This document shows positions 43,770 through 53,604 of a stretch of DNA of 64,000 nucleotides, piece after piece (the stretch's first letter is position 1; the number at the start of each line of letters is the position of its first letter). The translations under genes and the position numbers were made by a program. A model generated the notes under the pieces. It saw only the letters and a program-made list of their open reading frames with translations. It made no database searches and was not told the DNA's origin. The DNA comes from Leptospiraceae bacterium. Lineage in GTDB: Bacteria; Spirochaetota; Leptospiria; Leptospirales; Leptospiraceae. Where the stretch lies: NCBI GenBank assembly GCA_024233835.1, contig JACKPC010000001.1, positions 1,550,001-1,614,000 of the forward strand. Reading direction: 5' to 3'.

Positions 43770-44150
43770 GAATATATCCTTAAAAAATCTTCAAACTTCC
43801 GGTGGCCGTAAGCCTTCATTTTCTTCGGTGCCTGCGGATTTCATTTTTTATTTGCCATAAAAATAACTAAAACTAAATAAGTTTGGATTGCAACAAATAA
43901 ATGAGAACAGAATCGAAAATAATAAACACTATTACAACGTATCTCCTCATTTTTTCCGGGCAAATGCAAGCGACCCACCGATGGTCGCTTTCTGAAGACA
44001 TTCTCCCTGAGCCGGATACTTTAATCTCCAGTTTGGATGGAAAGTGGATATTTTCCCTACTTTTTTAAACTTTTTTTAGAAGACCCTGTTCCATTTTGCA
44101 TTTTTCAAACCTTTATATATAGAGCCTTAAAAAAAATCAAAGGAAGAACT
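43770..44150. other. 381-base gap between hsdM and a lipoprotein gene
   Basis: No gene is supported. The gap holds the divergent promoters of the hsd operon and the 44.1-kb lipoprotein operon and the hairpin at 43968-43990. A plus-strand frame upstream of ATG 44151 is open but lacks a start with a ribosome site, so I do not extend the lipoprotein into it. Confidence 0.6.
43968..43990. repeat. Dispersed hairpin, copy 2
   Basis: AAGCGACC/GGTCGCTT forms a perfect 8-bp stem with loop CACCGAT. Its reverse complement, GCGACCATCGGTGGGTCGC, is a close relative of the hairpin at 26268-26295, in opposite orientation. Confidence 0.7.
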
Positions 44151-44888
44151 ATGAAACGAAAATTGCTAAGCTATCTGTCTTTTTCAGTCTTACTCATTCT
44201 TTTCCTGAACTGTAGTAAATTAAAAAAGGAGAATCACAGTCTTTTGGAAATACTCCTGAGTATTCAATCTCAGTCGGAGGAAAATGCGGGGAGTTTTAAT
44301 AAAAACCAAAGGGTTCCTGTTGAAAGTGATACGGATATAGACATAGAAAAATTGGAAGACAATTCTCTGTTGTATTCCTTTGAGCTGATAGGAGGAAAAA
44401 AATATCTCTTTGAAGTATTAACAGATTCTAAATTACCCTATAAACTTCATATTTATTTCGGAAGAGAGAAGTTGAGTTCCTATGAAAATCTATACTCCCG
44501 GAAGGCTTTTTCTTTTACCGCGAATCAGACAGGGACATACCAGCTCGGTCTTAAGTCTTCGGAAGACCCCTCGTCTTTGTGGAAACTTCTTCTTGTTTCG
44601 AAAGCCGCTCAGGGTGGAGGAATCTGTATGGATGCAGAAACAGGAAGCTGTATGAGTTTTTCTAAAGAAACCTCAAATGAGTATAACCGCGGAGAATGTG
44701 TCTCTGATAATAATAAGAATCAATACAGCTATTATCATAATTGCCCTGAATCGGGACGGGTAGGTTCCTGTACTTACTTTGCAGAATCCGGTCTTCGTAC
44801 ATGGGTATATTATAATACTTTGTATAATCGAGAAGCTGCAAGTCTTCACTGTGATAAGCAGAGTAGCGGAATTAATATTTTTCAATAA
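44151..44888 (+). CDS. Lipoprotein, unknown
   Basis: This 245-aa protein has signal peptide and lipobox LFLNC after MKRKLLSYLSFSVLLI. ATG 44151 follows AGGAAG at good spacing and is preferred over an upstream in-frame ATG without such a site. The mature part has a beta-rich domain (YSFELIGGKKYLFEVLTDSK, then TGTYQLGLKSS) that reads like a bacterial pre-peptidase C-terminal (PPC-like) fold. A Cys-rich tail follows (ICMDAETGSC, GECVSD, YHNCPESGRVGSCTYF). The PPC resemblance is weak. It heads the operon of the 2293-aa protein. Confidence 0.7.
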   Translation: MKRKLLSYLSFSVLLILFLNCSKLKKENHSLLEILLSIQSQSEENAGSFNKNQRVPVESDTDIDIEKLEDNSLLYSFELIGGKKYLFEVLTDSKLPYKLHIYFGREKLSSYENLYSRKAFSFTANQTGTYQLGLKSSEDPSSLWKLLLVSKAAQGGGICMDAETGSCMSFSKETSNEYNRGECVSDNNKNQYSYYHNCPESGRVGSCTYFAESGLRTWVYYNTLYNREAASLHCDKQSSGINIFQ

Positions 44889-44897
44889 GGATTAAAA

Positions 44898-45338
44898 ATG
44901 AAACGAATACTTTGTAAAATACTCATCACGTTTGGTCTGTTCCTAATCGGAACAGAAATTTTAGCCGGAGAACATAAGCTGACAATTCCGGCTTTGGGAC
45001 TTGATACTTTTGCAGCTTATTCCATGCAGGAAAACTCTCTTGAGATGGAAGAAATCGGATTGAAGTTTCTCATGGAAATAGATACTTTCCGAATTTTATC
45101 TATTGGTCGGGATAAGATTCAAAAGAAGAGTGAATTCCATTTGAAAGGTTTATTTATATTCGGTTTAAATTCTTCTTCAAAACAAAAATATAAGCTTCTT
45201 TCCAAAGAGAATATGGATTCCTTTGAAATAGTTAGAAGCACTGGAAATCTTTTGCTTTTTAAGCAGCCTCTTTATTTTCAAGTAAGAGAAATACGGCATA
45301 TTTATCTTCAGATTCGTAATAAAGGAGAATCTGTATGA
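44898..45338 (+). CDS. Secreted protein upstream of the giant protein
   Basis: This 146-aa protein has signal peptide LCKILITFGLFLIGTEILAG. The mature part is beta-rich (HKLTIPALGLDTFAAYSM, then LYFQVREIRHIYLQIRN). AAGGA precedes ATG 44898. Its stop overlaps the start of the 2293-aa gene as ATGA, so the two are translationally coupled and probably work together. No family is recognised. Confidence 0.68.
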   Translation: MKRILCKILITFGLFLIGTEILAGEHKLTIPALGLDTFAAYSMQENSLEMEEIGLKFLMEIDTFRILSIGRDKIQKKSEFHLKGLFIFGLNSSSKQKYKLLSKENMDSFEIVRSTGNLLLFKQPLYFQVREIRHIYLQIRNKGESV

Positions 45339-48300
45339 AGTATTTAGTTTATATTATATATTTATTCTGGAATATTGGAATGTTCGCTTATGACTTACCC
45401 GGACTTAGATATACCAAACCGGATATTATAAATGAAGTAAAGCCTCATATCGAAAGAGCGAATCTGGAAGAGAATGAAGTAGCCTGGAAAGAAAGTATGG
45501 AGACAGCAAAAACAAAACTATTTGAAAACTGGAATCAGGACCTGGAAGGGGAAATTCAACAGATACTTTCCTCTATTCCTTCAACCGAAACCGGGATGGA
45601 AACAGAAATTTATACTTCGGAAATACTTAACTTTTTAAAAATTCAAAAAGAAGCTTTATTGAAGCAATGGAACTCAGAAATGGAACAGTATATACTCGGG
45701 GAATTTTCTAACTTTTTAAATCTTCACACCGGAGGGGAAGAAGAAAAGGGAGAATCCTATGACCAGGAAGTTCTATCGATTGATGATTCTATAGCAAAAG
45801 AAATGCAGCCGGATACAGTTACGGAAGAATATTATCTAGGAAAAGATTACTGGGAAAAAAATGCAGCAGAACTTCTGGAAAGAAGAAAGAAATGGGAAGA
45901 CGAATCTTTACAAACCATACAAAAAGGTATGGAGGAGTGGAATCGACTGATAGGGGATTTGGAAACTGAAAAAGAAAAACAGGAAACCGGAATCGAAGAA
46001 AGGATTAATTATTGGAAGAATTATAAACTAAATTTGGAACTCTTACTTAAGAAGAATCGAGAAGACTTACAGGCCTATCTGGTAAATACAAGAAGTGAGA
46101 TGAATCAGATGTTATCTACCGTTGATACAAATGAGGCTATAGTAGACAAGGAAGCCTTTAAGCAGTCTATCGGAAATTATTTGCAATTACAGGAAAGTCT
46201 GAATACAGCCTTAGCTTCCGGTGCTTCTCTGGAAGAGCTATCTTTGCAAATATCAAAATATTACGATACAAAGAAATTAGAAGCTTCGAATAAAGCTGAA
46301 TACTGGAAGGCTGAGAAAAGCATCACCGGAAAGATACATGAAGAAACGGTAAATTTTAATACAGATTTGGGTTATAGTAAAATCTATTGCGAAACGCTTC
46401 GAAGAGAAGGATTTGAAGATGCCTGTCCTTTCGGAACAGTTGATTCTCCCACATATAAGGCTATGAGCATGACAGAAGATGGAACCATGCTTGGCTGGCA
46501 TATGGATGCTTCCACAAAAGAACTGTATTTAGGAACGAGATATTATTACAATACAGACTCTTATAAAATACCTATATACGGGTATTATACAGAAGTTAAT
46601 AATGGTTTCTCGGAAGAGATTCACGGGCCTGTATATGATGTCAGGTTTGATAATACCGGGTTTGATATGATAAAGTATCAGGAAAATATTAGAATATTAG
46701 GTATTATAAGAAAAACGGGAACTCAGGATCTCAGTCGTTTTCTGAATGGAAATATCAGGATAGACTCACAGTCCAGCCAACTAAAAGCTAAGGATCCGGG
46801 CAGTGGAGAGTGGAGATATTTTACCGAAGCAGGAACTCATTCTTCCGAATTCAAGTATTATGGAGAAAAGATAACTATGGACTGGCAGATTCCTGTTTCG
46901 ACTGCAAATGTCCGAAATGATCTAATTATAGAAACCAATTATTCTTATACAGATAGGAATGCAGAGGCGAATGAAACATTCTGGAATAATTTGTCGCAAA
47001 AGTATTCTTCCTATGCTGAGAACTTTCGCAACCTTTCTATAGCTTTAAGCGGTATAGAAAAGAAAGTTAGTGATTTCTTGAATATTTATGATTCCAGTCT
47101 GGAAAGTCTTACAAACTATAAAGCTGAAATTGCAGAGAGCATGAACAAAGAGATTGCCGCTCAGGTGAAGGAAAGAGATATTTGGATTGAAGAAGTATAT
47201 GGCTATACACTTGATGATTTTACAAATTCAGTCGGAGAAAATGTAAATTCTGAATACAGACTGGGGCAAAAAGAATGGGAGGATGCCTTCCGAGCCTATA
47301 GAAGAAGAGAATTGACATGGTTGGAAGAAGCTGCAAAAGAATTGGATAAGAAAGTCTACGGGCCGAATGAGAGTGAAACAAGTCTTTTAAGTAAAATTGA
47401 AACTTCTACAAAAAGCATGAAAGAAGATATTCTGGAATCTGAAGAAAGAGTGGAAGATCTAAAGCAGTATGCTGAAACACAGAGGGATTCTTTTTACTTT
47501 AAAAGTGCAAAGGAGCTAATTGAAGAAGCTGAACTTTTAAAAGAACAGGAACTTATAAGTAATCAAAAAGCCATGCACTTATCCGAAGAGGCTCTAAATT
47601 CAAGTATAAGGGCAGAAAACTATCTTCTTGCAGAGAAGGATTCTTTGGTTCTTGCTTCATTGATTAAATCCGAATTTGGAGAAGAAGCTTCTGTTGTAGA
47701 GCCGGATATTGAGAGGTTTCAAACCGAACAAGTTTATTGGAAAAATGAAATAGAAGGAGCGGATGGAGGTTTTGCTTATAAAAAGCGTATTCGATTAGCA
47801 GAACTGGAATTACCTGTGCTAAAGCAGAACTCTCTGGATTTACAAAAAGCGGAGAACTTACAGGCTCAGATGATTGAAAAAGAAAAGAAATCTTTTCTTG
47901 CCCTGAATGAGAAATATAAAAAGGCTGAATCCTATTATAGCTCCTACGAAAGTGAAAAAGCAAACGCTGAGCTGGAAAATGCTGAGTATTATTATCATTT
48001 AAGTATTCGAACCCGGGAAGAAGCCAGGGAGAGTTTTTATAAGGAATATAAAGAAAATCTTAAAGATGCAGAAACATCATTTAATGAAAGTAAATTGATA
48101 TATTCCTATAGTGCTATGGAGAATTATCTCAAAAGAAAAAAATCTTTATTAGAATATGATTATGCTATATTAATCGCTCAAGTAAAAGAAGATGCTTTCA
48201 AACAGGAATCTGATTTAAACTCAGAAATTAAAGACATTCTATCGAAAAGCCGCATAAACAGAACAAGGCAACAAGAGAATTTACAGGATCTCGGAGCCTT

Positions 48301-51300
48301 ATTGGAGCTTGCTAAAAGGCTTTCGACTTCGAGTATTCCTGAAATCATGAACTGGAAAGAAGAAGCTTTACAGCTAAGCTATAAAGGTCCTATGAATCTG
48401 AATCCCAAACGATTGGATGTTTCCAATCTTTCTTACCTGGAAGCGGAATATCGGAAGGGTATCTTACACTATAATGAACTGGAAAAGCATTCCTTTCTAA
48501 CAGAAGAAGAAGTGCAGTCCATTAATAGCCTGTTTGCAGGTATGAGTGAAAGCTTAAATAGTGCCGGTAATGAGTCGATTCGAAACTACACAAACTCAAT
48601 TATGGAAAAGTTAATTAGCAAAGCTAAGAATCTTGGTTCCGGTTTGCAGGATAAACTGATTAAGGAGCTAAACTCGGATGTAAAGTATAAATATTTGCGG
48701 GATAAAGGATACGAGTTTCAAAAAGTATCCTCAGATATAATTCGGATAGGGAAAAACATAAAAAATGGGGAGCTCAATGCCTATGGTTATGCCATGGAAG
48801 AAAATACCTATGGACCGCAGTATACCTATTTACAGTTTACGATTCAGACCGAATACAGAGTCCCGGCTTTTTCTCTTGGGAATGCAGATTCTATATTTCG
48901 GGAAGAATTTAAAGCTCTTGAATTGCAGGGGAGCTTAGAAAGTATTCAAGAATATTATAATTCAGTGGAATCCGAAATCGCTCTTTTCTTTGATAAGGCT
49001 AAAGAAATTGAAGACGCCTATAAAGCTGAGGAATTGAATATACAAACTCTTGAAGATAACTACATTTCATTAAAAGATAGCTATGTAGAGAACTATCAGG
49101 GTCTTGAACCAGCTTATCGCACATCCTATGACGCAAGTATCTCTGACTTCAAGAAGAGCATGGAGAGCATGGAATATACTTTTTCCGGAAAACAGGGAAA
49201 ACGTGTATTGAAGGGGAAAGCGAATGTGCCAACTCCTATCGGGGTCTTGCCTATGGATATAGTTTACGGAGAGCAGACTCTGGAATTACCTTCTGATTTT
49301 ACATTAGCTGATTTAAAACGTTCTTATGAGTTAAGCGGTCAGGGGAGTTCGTATGTAGCGAACACGATTCAGGAATCCAATGACGATTTTTCAAAATACC
49401 TTAGAGAAAAGATAAACGCTTTACAGAAAGTTTATGAAGCGAATGAAAGAGACAAAGAAGAAAAAGGTTTTCTTTTTGATGTGCTGAGCGGAGCTGCCGG
49501 AAGTTCCGGGAGTGTGAAAAAGGCGATTCAAACTTCCTTGAAGAATGAAGTTCAGTCGAGAGTATCGGCTCAGATAGCAAAAGATTCCGGACTTCCCACC
49601 GAATTTGTCTCAGCTTTAATGGGAGGAAAGAAACCTCAGGAAGCAGCCAGGTCTTATGTTGAATCGAAGGCTAAAACTGAACTGGCAAAAGCTTTGAATC
49701 TTCCACCGGAATTGATGATGAGCTACCTGGAAAAGAACGGTGTGGTTAAGAAAAAAGATCCACTGCGTCAATATACAAATGCCGGTAGTGCTTTACTTGT
49801 AAGCGGTGCTGCCGGTCTTGTATTGGGGCCTTCTGCCGCTTTACTTCCCCTTGCAGTAGAGGTTTTAAATAGTACTGCTTCGAAAAGCTTAGGGAAAAAT
49901 AACCCCTTAACTAAGGGCGTAAATTCCTATTCAAATTTTATGGATAGAACAGTAAGAAATGATGTAAGTGATTTCTTATATAAGAACGATCAAATAATTG
50001 ATACAACTGTAACAGTAGGGGCTCACGTAACTACTGCTATGGCCTATGGAACCGCAGCCGTGGGGACGGCTTTTGCCTGGACGGGTGTGGGAGCAGGGAT
50101 TGCCGCCGGAGGAGTAAGTCTGGGGATGGCAGTAAGTTCAGGTTACGCGGCCTATAAGGCTGCTCGTGGAGCTGTATTTGGTGGAACAAAGGGAGCTCTG
50201 GCCGGTGTACTTACAGCCGGTGCTACTGTTAGCCAGGTTGTTGGTGTTACTTATGATGTTTCCTATACTTATGACGGAGGTTTTGCGGGAGGTTTAGGAC
50301 TCAGTCTTCCGGGAACCGGAAGCTTCCTTAGTGCCGGAGTTCGATTTGGAGAGGGAAGGAAAGCTTCCTATAGATTGGGAGCTGAATACGGAGGACTGAA
50401 TCTGGGTCTAAATATGGATGGACAGCAAATCCAGTCCGCCTCTTTATCTTATGGAACAAGAGTTAGTGATGTAAAAATGAATCTGGGCTATAATTGGTCA
50501 GCTACGAATGGAAATGGACTGGGATTGAGTCTTGGGAATGAAAACGTCAAGATAGGTATAGATCACAGCGAATATGGTGGCACTGATTTTTCTCTGGATG
50601 GAAGCTTGAAGCTGAACCCTTTATTAACTACAAATGCGGGTATAAGCTGGAATACTAAGGGAAAATGGGGTGTTGATGCGTCTATTGAATATAAGGAACA
50701 GAGAAAGCGAGGGGAATACTCTGACATATTATCTAACGGAGAATTCGGTATTCACTATGATGGTAGAAATATAAGTGCTAATTTAGATCTTGCCGGTACC
50801 AACGCATTTCGATATGAAAATGGTACTGTAATCGGAAATACAAATTTTGCCCAGGAATTTGGTAACGCTTATTTTAAGAAACGTACTCTTGAACAGATGG
50901 AAGTGGAAAGAGAAATAAAAGAAGAGGAAGAAAGAAGGCAGGAAGAAGAACGCAGGAAAGAGTCCAGACGTAATTTCTTGAATTCCCTGGGGATTGTTGA
51001 AGAGAAAGATGAAGATGAAACCGATACAGAAGAAGATAAACTGGAAGAAGAAAAGCGTACTCTGTCTATTGTGTATATAAAAACTACTACAGAAGAAGCG
51101 GAAGATTATATTCAGGATCTGGAAAAGAGCGGGAAGTATACGGCTGAAGAAATAGCTGATCTAAAGAACTCATTAAAAACAGCACAGAAAAGTTGGTCGG
51201 ACAAAGATAAGAGAACTGAGATGTTAGAAGCCACTAAAAACCTGGATCCGCAGAAACTCTATGAAATGGGAATGGGAGATGAGGAAATTGAGCATTTATA

Positions 51301-52216
51301 TTCATCTCTTGTTACGGCAGAAGGCAGGAAGAGTAATCGGGAATACTCCGAACTCTCAGACAAAACAGCAGAGGCTGCAAGGGAGAAAAAAAGAGAGGCA
51401 GAAAGAAAATATAAAGAAACAGTAGAGCCCCTTTTAAAACTAATGGGCTCGGATTATGAAACGGAAATGGCGGTTGCTGAAAAAATGAGACAGGCGAGGG
51501 AAACAGGACTTACAGATATATTCTCGGAAGAAGAACTCATGCAGATATTTAGAGAGAGTTCCGGCAGTCAAAAACTCAAGCAGAATAGGATGTATGATTC
51601 TTATGAAGGCATGAAGTTGATTGCAGAAACCGATGCAAACCAGAAAAAAGGTGGTGGCGAACATGAAGTTGTAAAAGATATCGCGAAAGAAATTAAAGAA
51701 GGTGTATTTACAACCGGAAACAAGGAACTGGATAAGAAAATTAAAGATAATGCAGCTAAAGATAATATTGCGAATACTTTATGTTGGGCGAATCAAATAA
51801 TATTTGCCAGTAATAAGGCCAGAAGAGATATGGGGCAAGAAACCTTATCTATGAAAGATGCCTATAAGTTGTTATTAACTAAAGGAGGTATTGAAGCGAA
51901 TAAAATGACATCTGTTTTATACGATAAAGCTTATGAAGTACTGGCACCGAGTGGCTATGAGACTAACATTGTCAGGGAACAGAAGGATTTTGAGGAGTTT
52001 GTAAAAAACTCTCCCGATAATTCCTACTTTCATGTTCGCACTACCTACGGAGACTCTTTTACCGGGGCAGGACATTCTACCGGTATTTATAAGTCGGGAA
52101 ATGAATTACGCAGAGTGGATACTATGCAGTATACAACGGTTCCGGACTTTGATGAAAAATGGGAGAAGAGAAAAGTCACCATGATAGAAAGGGTTTATTA
52201 TCAAAAAACAAATTAA
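45335..52216 (+). CDS. Giant TIGR04388-like leptospiral protein with papain-like C-terminus
   Basis: This 2293-aa exported protein starts with a short signal-like segment. About 1450 residues follow that are dominated by coiled coils rich in Glu, Lys and Ser, interrupted by beta segments (about 345-545 and 1120-1200). Then come a Gly/Ala-rich hydrophobic stretch (about 1475-1650) and a glycine-rich beta repeat region (about 1650-1840, GLNLGLNMDG and GLGLSLGNE). This order recalls the Leptospira TIGR04388 family as I remember it. The last 150 residues hold Cys2150 (NTLCWANQ), His2247 (GAGHSTGIY) and Asp2262 (RRVDTMQ), spaced like a C39/papain-type peptidase. It may be a delivered toxin or self-processing protein. 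The start overlaps the upstream secreted-protein gene by four bases. Confidence 0.8.
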   Translation: MKYLVYIIYLFWNIGMFAYDLPGLRYTKPDIINEVKPHIERANLEENEVAWKESMETAKTKLFENWNQDLEGEIQQILSSIPSTETGMETEIYTSEILNFLKIQKEALLKQWNSEMEQYILGEFSNFLNLHTGGEEEKGESYDQEVLSIDDSIAKEMQPDTVTEEYYLGKDYWEKNAAELLERRKKWEDESLQTIQKGMEEWNRLIGDLETEKEKQETGIEERINYWKNYKLNLELLLKKNREDLQAYLVNTRSEMNQMLSTVDTNEAIVDKEAFKQSIGNYLQLQESLNTALASGASLEELSLQISKYYDTKKLEASNKAEYWKAEKSITGKIHEETVNFNTDLGYSKIYCETLRREGFEDACPFGTVDSPTYKAMSMTEDGTMLGWHMDASTKELYLGTRYYYNTDSYKIPIYGYYTEVNNGFSEEIHGPVYDVRFDNTGFDMIKYQENIRILGIIRKTGTQDLSRFLNGNIRIDSQSSQLKAKDPGSGEWRYFTEAGTHSSEFKYYGEKITMDWQIPVSTANVRNDLIIETNYSYTDRNAEANETFWNNLSQKYSSYAENFRNLSIALSGIEKKVSDFLNIYDSSLESLTNYKAEIAESMNKEIAAQVKERDIWIEEVYGYTLDDFTNSVGENVNSEYRLGQKEWEDAFRAYRRRELTWLEEAAKELDKKVYGPNESETSLLSKIETSTKSMKEDILESEERVEDLKQYAETQRDSFYFKSAKELIEEAELLKEQELISNQKAMHLSEEALNSSIRAENYLLAEKDSLVLASLIKSEFGEEASVVEPDIERFQTEQVYWKNEIEGADGGFAYKKRIRLAELELPVLKQNSLDLQKAENLQAQMIEKEKKSFLALNEKYKKAESYYSSYESEKANAELENAEYYYHLSIRTREEARESFYKEYKENLKDAETSFNESKLIYSYSAMENYLKRKKSLLEYDYAILIAQVKEDAFKQESDLNSEIKDILSKSRINRTRQQENLQDLGALLELAKRLSTSSIPEIMNWKEEALQLSYKGPMNLNPKRLDVSNLSYLEAEYRKGILHYNELEKHSFLTEEEVQSINSLFAGMSESLNSAGNESIRNYTNSIMEKLISKAKNLGSGLQDKLIKELNSDVKYKYLRDKGYEFQKVSSDIIRIGKNIKNGELNAYGYAMEENTYGPQYTYLQFTIQTEYRVPAFSLGNADSIFREEFKALELQGSLESIQEYYNSVESEIALFFDKAKEIEDAYKAEELNIQTLEDNYISLKDSYVENYQGLEPAYRTSYDASISDFKKSMESMEYTFSGKQGKRVLKGKANVPTPIGVLPMDIVYGEQTLELPSDFTLADLKRSYELSGQGSSYVANTIQESNDDFSKYLREKINALQKVYEANERDKEEKGFLFDVLSGAAGSSGSVKKAIQTSLKNEVQSRVSAQIAKDSGLPTEFVSALMGGKKPQEAARSYVESKAKTELAKALNLPPELMMSYLEKNGVVKKKDPLRQYTNAGSALLVSGAAGLVLGPSAALLPLAVEVLNSTASKSLGKNNPLTKGVNSYSNFMDRTVRNDVSDFLYKNDQIIDTTVTVGAHVTTAMAYGTAAVGTAFAWTGVGAGIAAGGVSLGMAVSSGYAAYKAARGAVFGGTKGALAGVLTAGATVSQVVGVTYDVSYTYDGGFAGGLGLSLPGTGSFLSAGVRFGEGRKASYRLGAEYGGLNLGLNMDGQQIQSASLSYGTRVSDVKMNLGYNWSATNGNGLGLSLGNENVKIGIDHSEYGGTDFSLDGSLKLNPLLTTNAGISWNTKGKWGVDASIEYKEQRKRGEYSDILSNGEFGIHYDGRNISANLDLAGTNAFRYENGTVIGNTNFAQEFGNAYFKKRTLEQMEVEREIKEEEERRQEEERRKESRRNFLNSLGIVEEKDEDETDTEEDKLEEEKRTLSIVYIKTTTEEAEDYIQDLEKSGKYTAEEIADLKNSLKTAQKSWSDKDKRTEMLEATKNLDPQKLYEMGMGDEEIEHLYSSLVTAEGRKSNREYSELSDKTAEAAREKKREAERKYKETVEPLLKLMGSDYETEMAVAEKMRQARETGLTDIFSEEELMQIFRESSGSQKLKQNRMYDSYEGMKLIAETDANQKKGGGEHEVVKDIAKEIKEGVFTTGNKELDKKIKDNAAKDNIANTLCWANQIIFASNKARRDMGQETLSMKDAYKLLLTKGGIEANKMTSVLYDKAYEVLAPSGYETNIVREQKDFEEFVKNSPDNSYFHVRTTYGDSFTGAGHSTGIYKSGNELRRVDTMQYTTVPDFDEKWEKRKVTMIERVYYQKTN

Positions 52217-52227
52217 AGGAAAAACAA

Positions 52228-52857
52228 ATGAAGAAAACAGGTACAAAGAGTATATTCTGGATTGCTTTTATATTGATAGCGATCTTGAATTGTAAAGGAA
52301 AAAAGGGCAGTTTCAAGGAGTATTGTTTTGGTGCTTTCGGAAACCCCGTGTTTTATACCGAACCGGGGAATAAGGGAAAATACAAAAAGATGGGTTGTAT
52401 GCAGGGAGAAATAATGGAAACCTTTCAGGAATACTCGGATCCTAACAGAATAGAGAAAAAAGCAAGCTGGAAGTATGCGAGTTGCGGAAGGTTTGAGGGT
52501 TGGATAGAAACGAATGATTTATTTTGTTCTAAGGACAGGGCCTATTTAGAAGAAAGCTGGAAGCTGGGAAAGTTATTTGATGAAAGATATCAGAGACCGA
52601 GGGGATATGATTTCGATGGCAAAATCCTGATGATTAATCTGAATATACGGGAGCATGTATTTTCCCTGAGTATGTCCAAATTTGATATTTCTTTCAGGGA
52701 ATATCAAATTATCCAGAAAGATACCTGGAGGGTGCAAAATAAAACCGAATCTTTGCTCTTGCAGTATAAGCCCGGAGGAATTATCAGTTTTACAGTAGAG
52801 AAAGACCCGAATAACAAGTTAAGCTTTTTAAATGGCAGAGAACTTCAGGGTAAATGA
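52228..52857 (+). CDS. Lipoprotein with SH3-like domain, paralogue 1
   Basis: This 209-aa protein begins MKKTGTKSIFWIAFILIAIL with lipobox ILNC. ATG 52228 lies 11 bases after the giant-gene stop with AAAGGA upstream; a longer frame beginning inside the giant gene is rejected. The mature part shows SFKEYCFGAFGNPVFYTEPG, GCMQGE, YASCGRFEGWIETNDLFCS, the pattern of a bacterial SH3-like domain with a W-hinge. The C-terminal part ends ISFTVEKDPNNK. The next gene encodes a paralogue with the same cysteine and VEKDP positions. Immunity to the giant protein is a possibility from position only. Confidence 0.72.
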   Translation: MKKTGTKSIFWIAFILIAILNCKGKKGSFKEYCFGAFGNPVFYTEPGNKGKYKKMGCMQGEIMETFQEYSDPNRIEKKASWKYASCGRFEGWIETNDLFCSKDRAYLEESWKLGKLFDERYQRPRGYDFDGKILMINLNIREHVFSLSMSKFDISFREYQIIQKDTWRVQNKTESLLLQYKPGGIISFTVEKDPNNKLSFLNGRELQGK

Positions 52858-52883
52858 AATAGGAAGAAAATGAGGAAAAACTA

Positions 52884-53510
52884 ATGAATAGAATAATGGA
52901 AAAAATTTTAAGTCTTATATTTTTATCTGTCCTGATGACAGCTTGCAAAGAAAAGCGTATTCCTCTTGAATACTGTGTGCATTTTTCGGATATGGCTCTT
53001 TATGCTGAGCCCAAAGTAGATAAGTCGAAACAGTTGGGAAGCTGCAAAAAAGAGAAACCTTTTGAAGAGTATGATTCGGAATCTATAGAACAGGGAAAAA
53101 AATATAATACCTGGCTAAATGTGGTATGCTCCGGAAAAGAAGGCTGGGTTTTATCTGAAGGAAGTTATTGCCATAGGGATAATGGCTTTATTGAAGCCAA
53201 CCTGAATAAGATAAAGCTGGCCAGACAATTTAATAAGGAATTGGATCAGGGAGAAAATTACGGCGGAGCTTCATTTGGAGTTATGGTGCATAAGGATGAC
53301 CTTCGAGCTGTGATATATTTGGGAAAACAGTATTTCTTTTCAAATTATACTCGGATTGGCTACATGCAATGGAGGCTTACGAATGAGTTTGGGGAATCTA
53401 TAGTCGTAAAAAGGGTAAACCGAACCATATACTTTCAGGTAGAAAAAGATCCGGATGAAAGGTTCAGAGAACTCAGAACGGAGAGTTTTACCGCAGAACC
53501 ACAGCTTTAA
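52884..53510 (+). CDS. Lipoprotein with SH3-like domain, paralogue 2
   Basis: This 208-aa lipoprotein (LSVLMTAC lipobox) is related to the preceding gene. Shared features are LEYCVHFSDMALYAEP, GSCKKE, a Cys before KEGWVLSEGSYC, a KLARQF helix and a final FQVEKDPDERF. The shared layout suggests tandem duplication followed by divergence to perhaps a quarter or third identity by eye. AGGA precedes ATG 52884. It is the last gene of the operon, before the terminator at 53553. Confidence 0.72.
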   Translation: MNRIMEKILSLIFLSVLMTACKEKRIPLEYCVHFSDMALYAEPKVDKSKQLGSCKKEKPFEEYDSESIEQGKKYNTWLNVVCSGKEGWVLSEGSYCHRDNGFIEANLNKIKLARQFNKELDQGENYGGASFGVMVHKDDLRAVIYLGKQYFFSNYTRIGYMQWRLTNEFGESIVVKRVNRTIYFQVEKDPDERFRELRTESFTAEPQL

Positions 53511-53552
53511 ACGGTATTTTAGATAAACAGAAAATACACAGTTCCTAAATTA

Positions 53553-53588
53553 TCCTGCGGAAAACTCTTTTTCCGTAGGCTTTTTTTA
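53553..53588 (+). terminator. Rho-independent terminator
   Basis: CCTGCGGAAAA pairs with TTTTTCCGTAGG (one mismatch) and is followed by CTTTTTTTA, 42 bases after the last lipoprotein gene. Confidence 0.88.
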
Positions 53589-53604
53589 TCAAGAAAATAA
53601 TAGC

